Origin: an uncultured Bacilli bacterium | GTDB lineage: Bacteria > Bacillota_I > Bacilli_A > RF39 > UBA660 | DNA length: 64,000 bases | Reading direction: 5' to 3' | Assembly (NCBI GenBank): GCA_910584255.1 | Contig: CAJTXV010000001.1 | Span: 81,411-145,410 of the forward strand | Part shown: in pieces, positions 54,293-62,314 of the stretch | Layout of the letters: each line of letters opens with the position of its first letter | How positions within the stretch are numbered: position 1 is the stretch's first letter | Made by a program: the position numbers and the translations under genes | The notes under the pieces: model-generated | Seen by the model: the letters and a program-made list of their open reading frames with translations, nothing else | Database searches by the model: none | Told to the model about the DNA's origin: nothing

Positions 54293-54754
54293 TTAATCTA
54301 AGTAGAAATGATAACTTTTTTCATATATGAATTCTACTTGGTTTGAATAAACAGCTAAATAGAAATAAGCTTTCGCTTTGTGTCTTCTCACTTGTCTTTC
54401 TGAAAGTTCAAGTTTTTCTGCAATTTCTCGATCTTTATATCCATAAAAACATTTTAGTCTTAAAAACTCTGCTATTGTTTTATCAAAATCCTGTAATTTT
54501 AAAATTGTTTTAATATAAATTGCTATTTGATCATCATTCCAGGATAAATGTTTTAGCAGCTTATCTGATGCTGGAGAACCTGTTGATTTTCCAGAAAACA
54601 CAACAATACTTGCTGAATTAAATGCACCTGTGCCTAATTGTCTTAAACGTTTTTCCACTAACGGTTGATACAATTCACATATTTCCTTTCCATTATTTGC
54701 TGTTTTTTCCATGTCAATTTTTGATATTACTTCTTTATCAAAAATATTAATCAT
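54293..54754 (-). CDS. Sigma-70 region 4-like / ArpU-type regulator
   Basis: 153 residues. The C-terminal HTH reads GYKDREIAEKLELSERQVRRH. There is no region 2, so it is probably a phage or ICE-type transcription regulator, not a complete sigma factor. It overlaps the cold-shock gene by 1 base. It may activate late or transfer genes. Confidence 0.7.
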   Translation of the reverse strand: MINIFDKEVISKIDMEKTANNGKEICELYQPLVEKRLRQLGTGAFNSASIVVFSGKSTGSPASDKLLKHLSWNDDQIAIYIKTILKLQDFDKTIAEFLRLKCFYGYKDREIAEKLELSERQVRRHKAKAYFYLAVYSNQVEFIYEKSYHFYLD

Positions 54755-55008
54755 TATTCAGAATCCGAATCATTTTCTACATTAGATTCTTCATCTGTTA
54801 TTTTACGAACATTAACTGCTTTTTTCTTTTCGGCATCATAATCAAAAATAACTTTATCGTCTTGATCTAAACTTTTAAACCCTTTCATTTGAATATCAGA
54901 AAAGTGAATATAAATATCATTTTCTATTTCCTCACTTGTTATAAATCCAAATCCCTTTTCACTACTAAACCATTTTACACTACCTTTTAAATTCATTTTT
55001 TCTTGCAT
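54754..55008 (-). CDS. csp: Cold-shock-domain protein with acidic extension
   Basis: 84 residues. GSVKWFSSEKGFGFIT and DIYIHFSDI give the RNP motifs of the cold-shock fold. The last 15 residues are acidic (NVENDSDSE), unlike ordinary 66-residue Csp proteins. Likely an RNA or single-stranded DNA chaperone. A second ATG four codons in is possible. Confidence 0.9.
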   Translation of the reverse strand: MQEKMNLKGSVKWFSSEKGFGFITSEEIENDIYIHFSDIQMKGFKSLDQDDKVIFDYDAEKKKAVNVRKITDEESNVENDSDSE

Positions 55009-55592
55009 TTTTTATTTTCTCCTTTTCTATTCTTATATACATCATTTACTTCTTCATTACTACCTACTGCAACATTATATAACTTATCAATTCTATTTTT
55101 TATAAAATCAATAATTAACACTACTACCAAGATAACTACAAATAAGTAAAAACTGCACATTAGACTTCCTAGAATCATAAAATTATAATTCAGCAAAGAG
55201 CTAATTGGTAAAAATAATAAACTTAAATTGATAATTGAAAACAATCTTTTTATTGATAATTTATTTTTTCTACCATAATAGAAAACTACAAATAGCATCA
55301 TAACAAAGGTAATTATATAATTATTTATAATCATTTTTTTAAAGTTTAACAAATTTAATATTGCTATCTCATTCTTGCAACAATTGAGTCTATCAAATAA
55401 GCAAAATATTGTATCTGTAGATAGATATAAGCAATAACCTATAACAATTAATAATAATAAACTCTTAATAATTTTTAAAACAAATGATAATTTATGATAA
55501 TTACGCATTCTTTTGTTATTACCTTCATCACACCAATACTGCTCAGCATTACTACCAAATAAATCCTCATAAAACTGCTTTACCTTTTTAAT
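54993..55592 (-). CDS. Multi-span membrane protein; likely AUU start
   Basis: 199 residues from ATT at 55592, seven bases after AGGAGG. The frame from there to the first ATG (55508) is open and reads KKVKQFYEDLFGSNAEQYW, with no ATG, GTG or TTG; the ATG at 55508 lacks a ribosome binding site. About four membrane segments follow. The start lies inside the end of the mazF gene, so the two are coupled. Function unknown; a toxin-linked membrane protein is one option. Confidence 0.75.
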   Translation of the reverse strand: MKKVKQFYEDLFGSNAEQYWCDEGNNKRMRNYHKLSFVLKIIKSLLLLIVIGYCLYLSTDTIFCLFDRLNCCKNEIAILNLLNFKKMIINNYIITFVMMLFVVFYYGRKNKLSIKRLFSIINLSLLFLPISSLLNYNFMILGSLMCSFYLFVVILVVVLIIDFIKNRIDKLYNVAVGSNEEVNDVYKNRKGENKKCKKK

Positions 55593-55930
55593 AAACTTTC
55601 CTCCTTTTTGATCTCCAATGATATGGATAAAGCATCATCAATTTTATTCATAGCTTCTGAATCCAATGTTTTAATGTAATAAACTATTTGTTCTTTTGAA
55701 ATAGTCAAAATACTTTCACATAATGCCATTACATTTGGTTCTAAAACCACGTGAGTTGGCATATATATTTTTTTGAGTTTAGTTGTAAGAGGTACAACGA
55801 TTATGTTTGGCGAAAAAGTATTTCCTACATTGTTTTGAACAACTATACAAGGTCTTACACCATTTTGCACATGATCATATTTACTCTCTAAATTTACAAC
55901 ATAAATGTCTCCTTTTCTAATATTTCTCAT
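55580..55930 (-). CDS. mazF: MazF/PemK-family endoribonuclease toxin
   Basis: 116 residues. RKGDIYVVNLESK, GVRPCIVVQNN and VVPLTTKLKK match the MazF fold and its conserved active-site strands. MazF enzymes cleave mRNA. No MazE-type antitoxin is obvious. The overlapping upstream gene at 55927 is the nearest candidate, although its basic, Cys-containing sequence is not MazE-like. Confidence 0.88.
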   Translation of the reverse strand: MRNIRKGDIYVVNLESKYDHVQNGVRPCIVVQNNVGNTFSPNIIVVPLTTKLKKIYMPTHVVLEPNVMALCESILTISKEQIVYYIKTLDSEAMNKIDDALSISLEIKKEESLLKR

Positions 55931-56187
55931 ACAAAGTAACTTTTAACCACACTAACTTCTAAAATATAATAAGCATCTACTGGATATTTTATTTTTCTTT
56001 TGTAATGACGTATATCATCTGGAACAACTTTTAATACGCATGGGTATCCTTTCTTCTTTAATACTTCTACTATTTTTTCTCTACCTATTTTTTTAACTAT
56101 TTCTCGTCCACAGCAACAATTTCCGAATCTCTTCAGGTGATACAGTATCCAATCAGGGATCTCGTTTTTTTCTTTTGAAAACTCCAT
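55927..56187 (-). CDS. Small hypothetical protein overlapping mazF
   Basis: 86 residues, basic, with GNCCCGREIVKKIGREKIVEV. Stop and mazF start overlap by 4 bases. No HTH or AbrB-like motif is evident. Possible antitoxin by position only. Confidence 0.6.
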   Translation of the reverse strand: MEFSKEKNEIPDWILYHLKRFGNCCCGREIVKKIGREKIVEVLKKKGYPCVLKVVPDDIRHYKRKIKYPVDAYYILEVSVVKSYFV

Positions 56188-56207
56188 TTTAATCCCCTCT
56201 CAAATCC

Positions 56208-56399
56208 TTAAAATATTTTTATTAAATCAAATTCAAAATTACTACCCACTTCAAAATATTTAATTTCATCATCTCCATCAAATAAATAATAAACAATATT
56301 ATCAATTACTTTAATGATTGTGAGAAAATATCCATTATTATCAGATAAGGCATTATAAATCTTATATCTACCTTTTTCTTGAAATTCTAATTTCATCAC
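56208..56399 (-). CDS. Small hypothetical protein
   Basis: 63 residues, beta-rich (KGRYKIYNALSDNNGYFLTI). An AGAGGTG site overlaps the likely start, so the exact first codon is uncertain (GTG 56399 or the following ATG). An operator-like palindrome lies immediately upstream. Function unknown. Confidence 0.6.
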   Translation of the reverse strand: MMKLEFQEKGRYKIYNALSDNNGYFLTIIKVIDNIVYYLFDGDDEIKYFEVGSNFEFDLIKIF

Positions 56400-56407
56400 C
56401 TCTTTCT

Positions 56408-56423
56408 GTTTCTAATAAGAAAC
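56408..56423. promoter_or_regulatory. Operator-like palindrome
   Basis: On the minus strand GTTTCT-TATT-AGAAAC. It has the same TATT centre and near-identical arms as the sites at 26562, 56525, 57316 and 57360. It lies directly before the gene at 56208. Confidence 0.55.
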
Positions 56424-56524
56424 ACTTTGTTTCAAAAAATAAAACATCTATTCTTGCTTTATACTACTAAGCAACTATTTTTTTCTATAGTTTCTTCTTA
56501 TCACCTCCAAAATATTCTTTAAGT

Positions 56525-56581
56525 GTTTCCTATTGTGAACACTTTCACTAAAATAATAAACTTTTCTAGTCAGAAAGTCAA
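56525..56581 (-). promoter_or_regulatory. Promoter with downstream operator
   Basis: TTGACT (56576-56581), 17-base spacer, TATTAT (56553-56558), then an imperfect operator GTTTCC-TATT-GTGAAC (56525-56540, plus strand) near the start of transcription. It should drive the minus-strand genes from 56399 to 53201. A GGAGGTGAT site at about 56505-56515 has no convincing gene behind it. Confidence 0.6.
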
Positions 56582-56613
56582 TACCTTTTTTTAAATTTAA
56601 ATTTTCTAAATAA

Positions 56614-56641
56614 AACTGTATAGAAATAATTCTATACAGTT
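56614..56641 (-). terminator. Terminator after the 56652 gene
   Basis: A perfect 12-bp stem, AACTGTATAGAA and TTCTATACAGTT, with a 4-base loop, followed on the minus strand by TTATTTAG. It separates the two minus-strand units. Confidence 0.65.
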
Positions 56642-56651
56642 GATACATATT

Positions 56652-56981
56652 TCAGTCTTTCATGGAATCAATACCTTCTTTTAAAATGGTGTTTAATTTA
56701 TCTAAGTTATCTTCTTCCTCTACTGAAATAGTACCAATAGTACCAATCATTTCAAATAATTGTTCAAATTTTAACAATAAAGAATTACTTAATAAAAGCT
56801 CGTTAATAGTTTTATTATAATCTTCTTCTATTACTATCAATTTTTGATCTATATCAATTAATTTATTTTTTATTTCTTCCAATGCTTCATAAGGCATACT
56901 TTTCTTTGAATCAACATACTCTTTTAATACTTCTAAAACTACTTCTACTTCTTTTACTACCAAATTCTTTTTCTTTGTCAT
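56652..56981 (-). CDS. Small acidic coiled-coil protein
   Basis: 109 residues, helical, with coiled coil over most of the length (LIDIDQKLIVIEEDYNKTIN). One base after the upstream gene's stop. Family unknown. Confidence 0.6.
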   Translation of the reverse strand: MTKKKNLVVKEVEVVLEVLKEYVDSKKSMPYEALEEIKNKLIDIDQKLIVIEEDYNKTINELLLSNSLLLKFEQLFEMIGTIGTISVEEEDNLDKLNTILKEGIDSMKD

Positions 56982-56982
56982 A

Positions 56983-57168
56983 CTATTTTTCCTTTCTTAT
57001 TGGTACTACGTTTTGTGATGCTTCATTCCTTAACTGTTTTAAACAGCATTCTAAGATATGAATCATCTCATCTTTCTCAACTGAAGGAATAGTATTGCAA
57101 ACGATTTCATTATTACAAATCACTATCTTTATACATCTTGTTTGAGTTGAAGACTGCTTTTTATTCAA
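56983..57168 (-). CDS. Small hypothetical protein
   Basis: 61 residues from TTG, a few bases after CAGGTGA. Three cysteines (RCIKIVICNNEIVCN). First full-size gene of the minus unit from the repressor's divergent promoter, where phages and ICEs often keep small anti-repressor or excision genes. Not recognised. Confidence 0.55.
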   Translation of the reverse strand: MNKKQSSTQTRCIKIVICNNEIVCNTIPSVEKDEMIHILECCLKQLRNEASQNVVPIRKEK

Positions 57169-57192
57169 AATTTCACCTGCCTTTCAAATAAG

Positions 57193-57231
57193 TCAGGATG
57201 AAAGCATCACCCATATTCTTATTTTTTTCAT
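57193..57231 (-). CDS. Possible 12-residue leader peptide
   Basis: MKKIRIWVMLSS, starting at ATG 57231 with AGGAGGT six bases upstream, among the best ribosome binding sites in the window. It is the first frame downstream of the minus-strand divergent promoter. It could be a leader, a signalling peptide or a spurious frame. Confidence 0.35.
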   Translation of the reverse strand: MKKIRIWVMLSS

Positions 57232-57265
57232 AGACTACCTCCTACTTCATAAACTTCTTAATAAA

Positions 57266-57399
57266 TATATAGCATGTGCTATATACCTAATATTTTAACA
57301 AAAAGATTTCAATTTGTCTACTATTGGAAACACTTAAATCGTTTTATAAAATAAAATTTGTTTCCAATAGTAGACAAAATAGTAAAAAAATAGTAAAAT
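57266..57399. promoter_or_regulatory. Divergent promoters with paired operators (repressor switch)
   Basis: Two face-to-face operators, GTCTACTATTGGAAAC (57316-57331) and its inverted copy (57360-57375), overlap the -35 boxes of two divergent promoters. Plus: TAGACA (57371-57376), 17 bases, TAAAAT (57394-57399), driving the repressor. Minus: TAGACA (57315-57320), 17 bases, TAAAAT (57292-57297). A further 9-bp-arm palindrome, TATATAGCATGTGCTATATA (57266-57285), lies just downstream of the minus promoter. The layout is that of a lambda- or ICE-type genetic switch. Confidence 0.75.
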
Positions 57400-57433
57400 G
57401 GTAATACAGTTTTAGGAATGAGAGGCGATTATT

Positions 57434-57832
57434 ATGAATAGTGATGAAGCTTTAGGACAGATAATTCTTAATTATTGTAGAATTAACGGAATGAGTATTG
57501 GTGATTTCTCTAAGAAATCTGGAGTTAGTAAAGGATATATTAGTAAAATTACTAAGAATAAAATAGGAAAATATGGTCCTTCATCAACAATTAAGGAATT
57601 AATAGCAGATGGAATGGGAATTACTACAGTAGAATTAGAAAAACAAATAGAGAATTATCAAAATAACGATTTTAATCCACTTGATATTCCAGATAATGTT
57701 TTCATGGCGAAAATCAATAGTAAATTGAAAACATTGAATAATACAGATGCTGAAAAAATTTATAATATTATATCTAATGCAAATTCTGATCAATTGGAAT
57801 TATTATGTAATTTATTAAAAAATATGAAGTAG
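57434..57832 (+). CDS. Phage/ICE-type XRE repressor
   Basis: 132 residues: HTH in MSIGDFSKKSGVSKGYISKI, then a helical C-terminal region. AGAGGCGAT precedes the ATG. It stands opposite a minus-strand small-gene unit with shared operators between, so it is probably the repressor that binds GTNTMC-TATT-GGAAAC-like sites, including the one before maff2. Confidence 0.85.
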   Translation: MNSDEALGQIILNYCRINGMSIGDFSKKSGVSKGYISKITKNKIGKYGPSSTIKELIADGMGITTVELEKQIENYQNNDFNPLDIPDNVFMAKINSKLKTLNNTDAEKIYNIISNANSDQLELLCNLLKNMK

Positions 57833-57892
57833 CCATATTTTTTATTTTATCATTTATAAAAGTGATTTATTTTTTTATATACACTATAAAAA

Positions 57893-57915
57893 AGAACCTA
57901 CTAATGTAAGGCTCT
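57893..57915 (-). terminator. Terminator after the AP2-domain gene
   Basis: On the minus strand AGAGCCTTAC-ATTA-GTAGGTTCT with small mismatches, followed by six T. A weaker hairpin at about 57850-57868 followed by TTTTTTT may end the converging repressor transcript. Confidence 0.55.
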
Positions 57916-57920
57916 ATAAA

Positions 57921-58697
57921 TTATGATCCTGAATATTTATCAATTAAAGGTTTATGGTATTTTTCAACCATTTCTTTTCTCCAATTTATACATCTATCTT
58001 TACCCTCTTCGCCTGCTCCACCATAAAAAAATATTCTTTCTCTACAAACAGTTATAATAGCATGCCAGTAGCCTTTTTTATCTTGCCATACACCTTTAAT
58101 ACCACTTTTGCTATTTGGATATGCCTCTTCTCTTTTAATCATATCGATTTTTGTATTTTCTACATATCCCTTATTACACCCACATGAAGTTGATTCTCCA
58201 TATATTAAATTTGAACCAAGTATTACTTTTTCTTTGCCACAATCGCATTTGCATAAAAATTGTCTTTGAGATTGAACAGTTTTTTCAACCTCTTTTATAA
58301 CCTTTAATTTATTAAATTTTTTCCCTATCAAATTATCATATTTGTCTTGATGAAGCAAACACCCACATGATCTAGTTCCAGCATGTAAAGATGCAGATGA
58401 GATTTCTTTCTCATTACCACATTCACATCTGCATAAATATATTACTCTTCCATGACTATTTCTCTTTTTTGTATCTTTAATAACTGTTAACATACCAAAA
58501 TGACTTCCAGTTAAATCATTATAGCATCCACATGATTTTGTTATGCCTTTTTTTATTTCATATTTTCTTATAATTTTTTTATTACCACAATCACATAGGC
58601 ATTCACAATAAAGTTCATTGTTTTTCTTTATTTCACTCAAAATTAAAAGCTTATTAAATTTTTTTCCAATTAAATTTTCATATTTTCCCTTTGGCAT
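57921..58697 (-). CDS. Zinc-ribbon repeat protein with AP2 DNA-binding domain
   Basis: 258 residues. Three repeats of CxCxCG...SCGC (about 25-60, 85-120 and 150-185), each a likely four-cysteine zinc site and each preceded by NLIGKKFNKL- or HFGMLTVI-type strands, then a C-terminal AP2-like domain (SGIKGVWQDKKGYWHAIITV). Such proteins occur on phages and mobile elements, some related to homing endonucleases, but no HNH motif is visible. A TGCTATAAT extended -10 lies about 60 bases upstream. Confidence 0.75.
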   Translation of the reverse strand: MPKGKYENLIGKKFNKLLILSEIKKNNELYCECLCDCGNKKIIRKYEIKKGITKSCGCYNDLTGSHFGMLTVIKDTKKRNSHGRVIYLCRCECGNEKEISSASLHAGTRSCGCLLHQDKYDNLIGKKFNKLKVIKEVEKTVQSQRQFLCKCDCGKEKVILGSNLIYGESTSCGCNKGYVENTKIDMIKREEAYPNSKSGIKGVWQDKKGYWHAIITVCRERIFFYGGAGEEGKDRCINWRKEMVEKYHKPLIDKYSGS

Positions 58698-58895
58698 AAT
58701 ATCTCCCCTAGATAAATTAAACTCATCGATATAAATATTTGTTTTCTGGTGATGTATTATAGCACAAAAAATGCAAATATTCTATATGATTAGATTCACT
58801 TTAAATATAAGTTGTCTTTAAACTTCATCTTTGCATCTTTTTTAAATTGTATAATTTTCTCTTTCATAATTCACATTCCAAATTGTAATTTGTGA

Positions 58896-59099
58896 TTATA
58901 TCTTATTAAAGATTACAGTCTTTTCTTTCATTGATATTTTTCCAACTTCATATCCATATTCTTTGGATTCCTTCTTGTAGGTTAAAAATGAATGATCTAT
59001 ATCAAATCCTAAAATATTTTTAATTTCCTCATAAGATAATTTATAACTTTCTTTATTATTCTCTTTTAAATACTTCCATAGTGGCTTATACTTACTCAT
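58896..59099 (-). CDS. Small DUF7662-like protein
   Basis: 67 residues: KYKPLWKYLKENNKESYKLSYEEIKNILGF and a following GYEVGKISM segment, as in small DUF7662 proteins of gut Bacillota. Function unknown. It lies in about 200 bases of otherwise empty AT-rich sequence. Confidence 0.65.
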   Translation of the reverse strand: MSKYKPLWKYLKENNKESYKLSYEEIKNILGFDIDHSFLTYKKESKEYGYEVGKISMKEKTVIFNKI

Positions 59100-59131
59100 T
59101 CTAACACCTCTTTAAATTGTAACTTGTCATT

Positions 59132-60019
59132 TTAAAACAACGCTATCTGTTCGTTATTTTTTATTTCTTTTTTATACGCCTTAACGATGTCTTTCATATC
59201 ATATAAGATTCCATATCTAACACATTCATCAGTAAATACTTTATATAATTTTTTATAATTTGGTACTATGCAATTATATTTATCTCCATAATATTTAATA
59301 TATTTTTCTTTAATTCCAACAAAATGCTGATCCAGTTTATCCAAGTAGTAATCTCTCTGATTTTCTCTTAATGTCATACCCATATAAGTATGAATGAATT
59401 TAGCACCATTTTCGTATGCAAGTCTAACTAACTCTTTTATATCTTCTTCTTTGTCAGTAATAAAAGGTAACATTGGATTCATCATAATACCAGCAAAAAT
59501 ACCATTATCACTTAATGTTTTAATTGTTTGGAATCTTTTTGAAGATATACACACATTTGGCTCTATTATTTTTGATAATTCATCATTTGGAGTTGTTATA
59601 GTAAACTTAATAATAACATTATTCTTTGAATTTATTTCTTTTAGTAAATCTATATCTCTCAAAATCAAATCACTTTTAGTATCAATAGAAACACCAAAGC
59701 CATACTTTGATATAAGTTTTAATGCACCTCTTGTCTGTTCATACTCTTTTTCTAATGGATTATAGGTATCAGACATAGCACCAATACCAACAATACCTTT
59801 TTCTCGCTTTTTAGATAATTCATGCTCTAAAATATACAGGGCATTTTCTTTTCCTCTAACTAGATCAAAATTATCTATGTGATAACAGTTACTTCTACTA
59901 TCACAATAAATACATCTATGAGAACATCCTCTATATAAATTTATATTATAATCAATACCATACCATTCATTACCATATTTTACTTTTGAAAGTATAGTTT
60001 TTGCTTTTATAAATTCCAT
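59132..60019 (-). CDS. Radical SAM protein, SPL-like family
   Basis: 295 residues. Iron-sulfur motif CSHRCIYCD (CxxxCxxC, about residues 32-39), preceded by GIDYNINLYRGC, and GIGAMSDTYNPLE further on; this pattern matches the spore-photoproduct-lyase-like radical SAM group. Substrate unknown. It ends 1 base before the GNAT gene, so they are probably co-transcribed. Confidence 0.87.
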   Translation of the reverse strand: MEFIKAKTILSKVKYGNEWYGIDYNINLYRGCSHRCIYCDSRSNCYHIDNFDLVRGKENALYILEHELSKKREKGIVGIGAMSDTYNPLEKEYEQTRGALKLISKYGFGVSIDTKSDLILRDIDLLKEINSKNNVIIKFTITTPNDELSKIIEPNVCISSKRFQTIKTLSDNGIFAGIMMNPMLPFITDKEEDIKELVRLAYENGAKFIHTYMGMTLRENQRDYYLDKLDQHFVGIKEKYIKYYGDKYNCIVPNYKKLYKVFTDECVRYGILYDMKDIVKAYKKEIKNNEQIALF

Positions 60020-60020
60020 T

Positions 60021-60767
60021 TTAATCCTTTATCAATTTCTCAAATGAGTTTGCATTTAATATAGTATTTGAAACGAATTCTCCATTATAAAAATTTGCCC
60101 AATTATTAAATATACAAGGTGCGTTTTTTGCTTTCTCTAAAGAATCAATTTTGATAAAATTTATTTTAATATTATGTTCTTTTGCGTAATCTGATAGTTC
60201 TTTTACTTCATATTCTACATAAGGACATTCATTACTATAAAAGATAGTAAAATCTTTATTATCTATTTTCATATTTCTTGCACTATCATTAAATCTAGGT
60301 GTTTCATTATCATCAAACTGTAATGCTAATAATTCATAATCTCCAATAGTATCCACAACTTTAAAACCATAATGCTCAAAGAATTTCTTTTCCCCAATAA
60401 ATGGTTTCTTCTTTTTTGAAGTTAAAGTACATATACCACTCATCCCTTTTTCTTTAGAATCAGTTATTGCATATTCCAACAATTCTTTTGCAATACCTTT
60501 CCCCTTAAAACTACCTGCTACCCATAAACAATAAATATACTCATAATTCTTTCCAATAATTGGAATCCAAGCTGTTTCTATTGGTTCATACTCAATAAAA
60601 ATTTTACCTCTGGCATTTAATTTTCTAAATACATGTCCATCTTTAAGTTTACTTTTAATCCATTCTTTTTTACTATCAACACCAATTTGATGTTTAGGAT
60701 CACCAATAGCACAACATATATGTTCCTTATCTATATTTTCTAATGTTAAATTTACATATTCATTCAT
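60021..60767 (-). CDS. GNAT acetyltransferase with YoaP-like C-terminal domain
   Basis: 248 residues. GNAT domain (1-155) with LWVAGSFKGKGIAKELLEYA as the acetyl-CoA motif, and a C-terminal thioredoxin-like YoaP domain (about 170-248, FYSNECPYVEYEVKEL). Often found with radical SAM or stress genes. The start is ATG 1 base after the TetR gene's stop. Confidence 0.88.
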   Translation of the reverse strand: MNEYVNLTLENIDKEHICCAIGDPKHQIGVDSKKEWIKSKLKDGHVFRKLNARGKIFIEYEPIETAWIPIIGKNYEYIYCLWVAGSFKGKGIAKELLEYAITDSKEKGMSGICTLTSKKKKPFIGEKKFFEHYGFKVVDTIGDYELLALQFDDNETPRFNDSARNMKIDNKDFTIFYSNECPYVEYEVKELSDYAKEHNIKINFIKIDSLEKAKNAPCIFNNWANFYNGEFVSNTILNANSFEKLIKD

Positions 60768-60768
60768 T

Positions 60769-61341
60769 TTATTTTACTCCTTCTAATGATTTTATGCCAT
60801 TCATAATTATTTCTAATGATAAATCAAAACTTTCCTTAATTGATATAGGATTTCCAAAAGCATTATTATTTACAAGTAAAGAAAATCCCTCTAAAAAACC
60901 TCTTAATGTTCTTATAATATGATTTATATTATATTCACTAATATCTAAAGACTGCATTACTTTAAATAACATATTAAATAATCTTGTAGTAGCATTTTCT
61001 TTTTGGACGTTTTCATATTTGTTATACCAAAGCATAGCAGTAAAAACGCCTTTGTTATTTGTAGAATAATCATAAAAAGCATAACACATATTCTTCAAAG
61101 CCTCGTATCCAGACACACCAACGGCAGAATCAAGCATTTTTTCTTCCATTTGCTTCCAACCATAAATCATAAGCCTTTGTTTTATTTCATCAAGACTTGT
61201 TATATGATTATACAAAGATGGTGATTTAATATTTAATTCTTCAGCAATGATTTTAAGTGACAAATTATCTAGCCCAACTTTGTTTGCAATACAAGCAGAA
61301 GTTTCAATAATAAGTTCATCACTAATATTATTTTTTGCCAT
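60769..61341 (-). CDS. TetR-family repressor
   Basis: 190 residues. N-terminal HTH (LSLKIIAEELNIKSPSLYNHI) and a WHG-type C-terminal ligand domain. AGGAGG precedes the ATG. It heads the unit with GNAT and radical SAM genes and carries its own palindrome in the promoter, so it probably represses the operon until a small ligand binds. Confidence 0.9.
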   Translation of the reverse strand: MAKNNISDELIIETSACIANKVGLDNLSLKIIAEELNIKSPSLYNHITSLDEIKQRLMIYGWKQMEEKMLDSAVGVSGYEALKNMCYAFYDYSTNNKGVFTAMLWYNKYENVQKENATTRLFNMLFKVMQSLDISEYNINHIIRTLRGFLEGFSLLVNNNAFGNPISIKESFDLSLEIIMNGIKSLEGVK

Positions 61342-61369
61342 ACTTTCCTCCTAAACTAATTATATTATT

Positions 61370-61398
61370 ATATTAACTAATTAGATTAGTTTTGTCAA
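61370..61398 (-). promoter_or_regulatory. TetR operon promoter with palindromic operator
   Basis: TTGACA (61393-61398), 17-base spacer, TAATAT (61370-61375). The spacer is nearly filled by AACTAAT-TAG-ATTAGTT (61375-61391), a perfect 7-bp-arm palindrome suited to TetR binding. Confidence 0.72.
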
Positions 61399-61400
61399 TA

Positions 61401-61435
61401 GTAAAAAAGAAATTATAAAAATAATCTCTTTTTAC
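61401..61435 (-). terminator. Terminator after the AraC gene
   Basis: GTAAAAAAGAAATTAT (61401-61416) and ATAATCTCTTTTTAC (61421-61435) form a long stem with a 4-base loop; T-runs occur on both strands. Confidence 0.65.
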
Positions 61436-61459
61436 CTATTGAATTTACATTATTTATGA

Positions 61460-62314
61460 TTATTTTTTCTTAATTGGAATCCATATTTCACAATAATATT
61501 TTTCATCATCTACTCCATTTTTATAATCTTTAGGATCAGAATACATTTCAATATTATAACCTGCTGCAATTTCAAAGTCATTTGAGTTTGGTAACCATTC
61601 TTTAAATATTTTTTCATTTGTTTCTTTAATTGTTATACTTGATTTTCCCACACAAGGAAAAATTATCCAAGTAAATTTTGGTATTTCTATAACTTCAAAA
61701 TCTTTAGGAACTTCTAATTCAAAATTATAATCATCTCCAACAATATAATCAAATGAATCACATCCCATGTTTGTATCAATATTAACTGCGTATTTAGCAT
61801 TAATTTTATTAAATGCACTTTTCATAAAAAACTTCTTCCAAATTTTTGGCACATCTTGATATGCAGTTTCATATTTGAAACTATCTCTTAACCCAACAAC
61901 TTTAAATGCTTCTTTTTCCACAATTTTATACTCCATAGTATAACCACCTTTCAATGTTACATTTATTTTTAAAGGTGCAAATTCTTTTATGTTTCCACCT
62001 TTACGAACTGATGTTGGAGTTGAACCATGAAATCTAGTGAAAGCCTTTGTAAAACTATCTGGAGAATCATATCCATACTTAATTGCTATATCAATAATTC
62101 TTTCATTAGTTGATAATAAATCACTTGCTGCAAGTGATAATCTTCTATTTCTAATATATTCACTTATAGAATAACCACAAATAATCGCAAATCCCTTTTG
62201 AAAATAAAATGGTGATATATAAGCATAGTTTGATATATCTTCAATAGTAATATCATTTGTTAAATTATTTTCTATAAACTCAATAGCCCTACTAATAGAT
62301 TCACTCCAATTCAC
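61460..62314 (-). CDS. AraC-family regulator with GyrI-like effector domain
   Basis: 284 residues from GTG 62314, eight bases after AAAGGAG; an earlier in-frame GTG at 62323 is too close to it. Two HTH motifs in the first 105 residues (IEDISNYAYISPFYFQKGF, IIDIAIKYGYDSPDSFTKAF) and a GyrI/effector-binding domain (about 125-284). Such proteins respond to small molecules. Not in the same unit as the hydrolase upstream. Confidence 0.88.
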   Translation of the reverse strand: MNWSESISRAIEFIENNLTNDITIEDISNYAYISPFYFQKGFAIICGYSISEYIRNRRLSLAASDLLSTNERIIDIAIKYGYDSPDSFTKAFTRFHGSTPTSVRKGGNIKEFAPLKINVTLKGGYTMEYKIVEKEAFKVVGLRDSFKYETAYQDVPKIWKKFFMKSAFNKINAKYAVNIDTNMGCDSFDYIVGDDYNFELEVPKDFEVIEIPKFTWIIFPCVGKSSITIKETNEKIFKEWLPNSNDFEIAAGYNIEMYSDPKDYKNGVDDEKYYCEIWIPIKKK

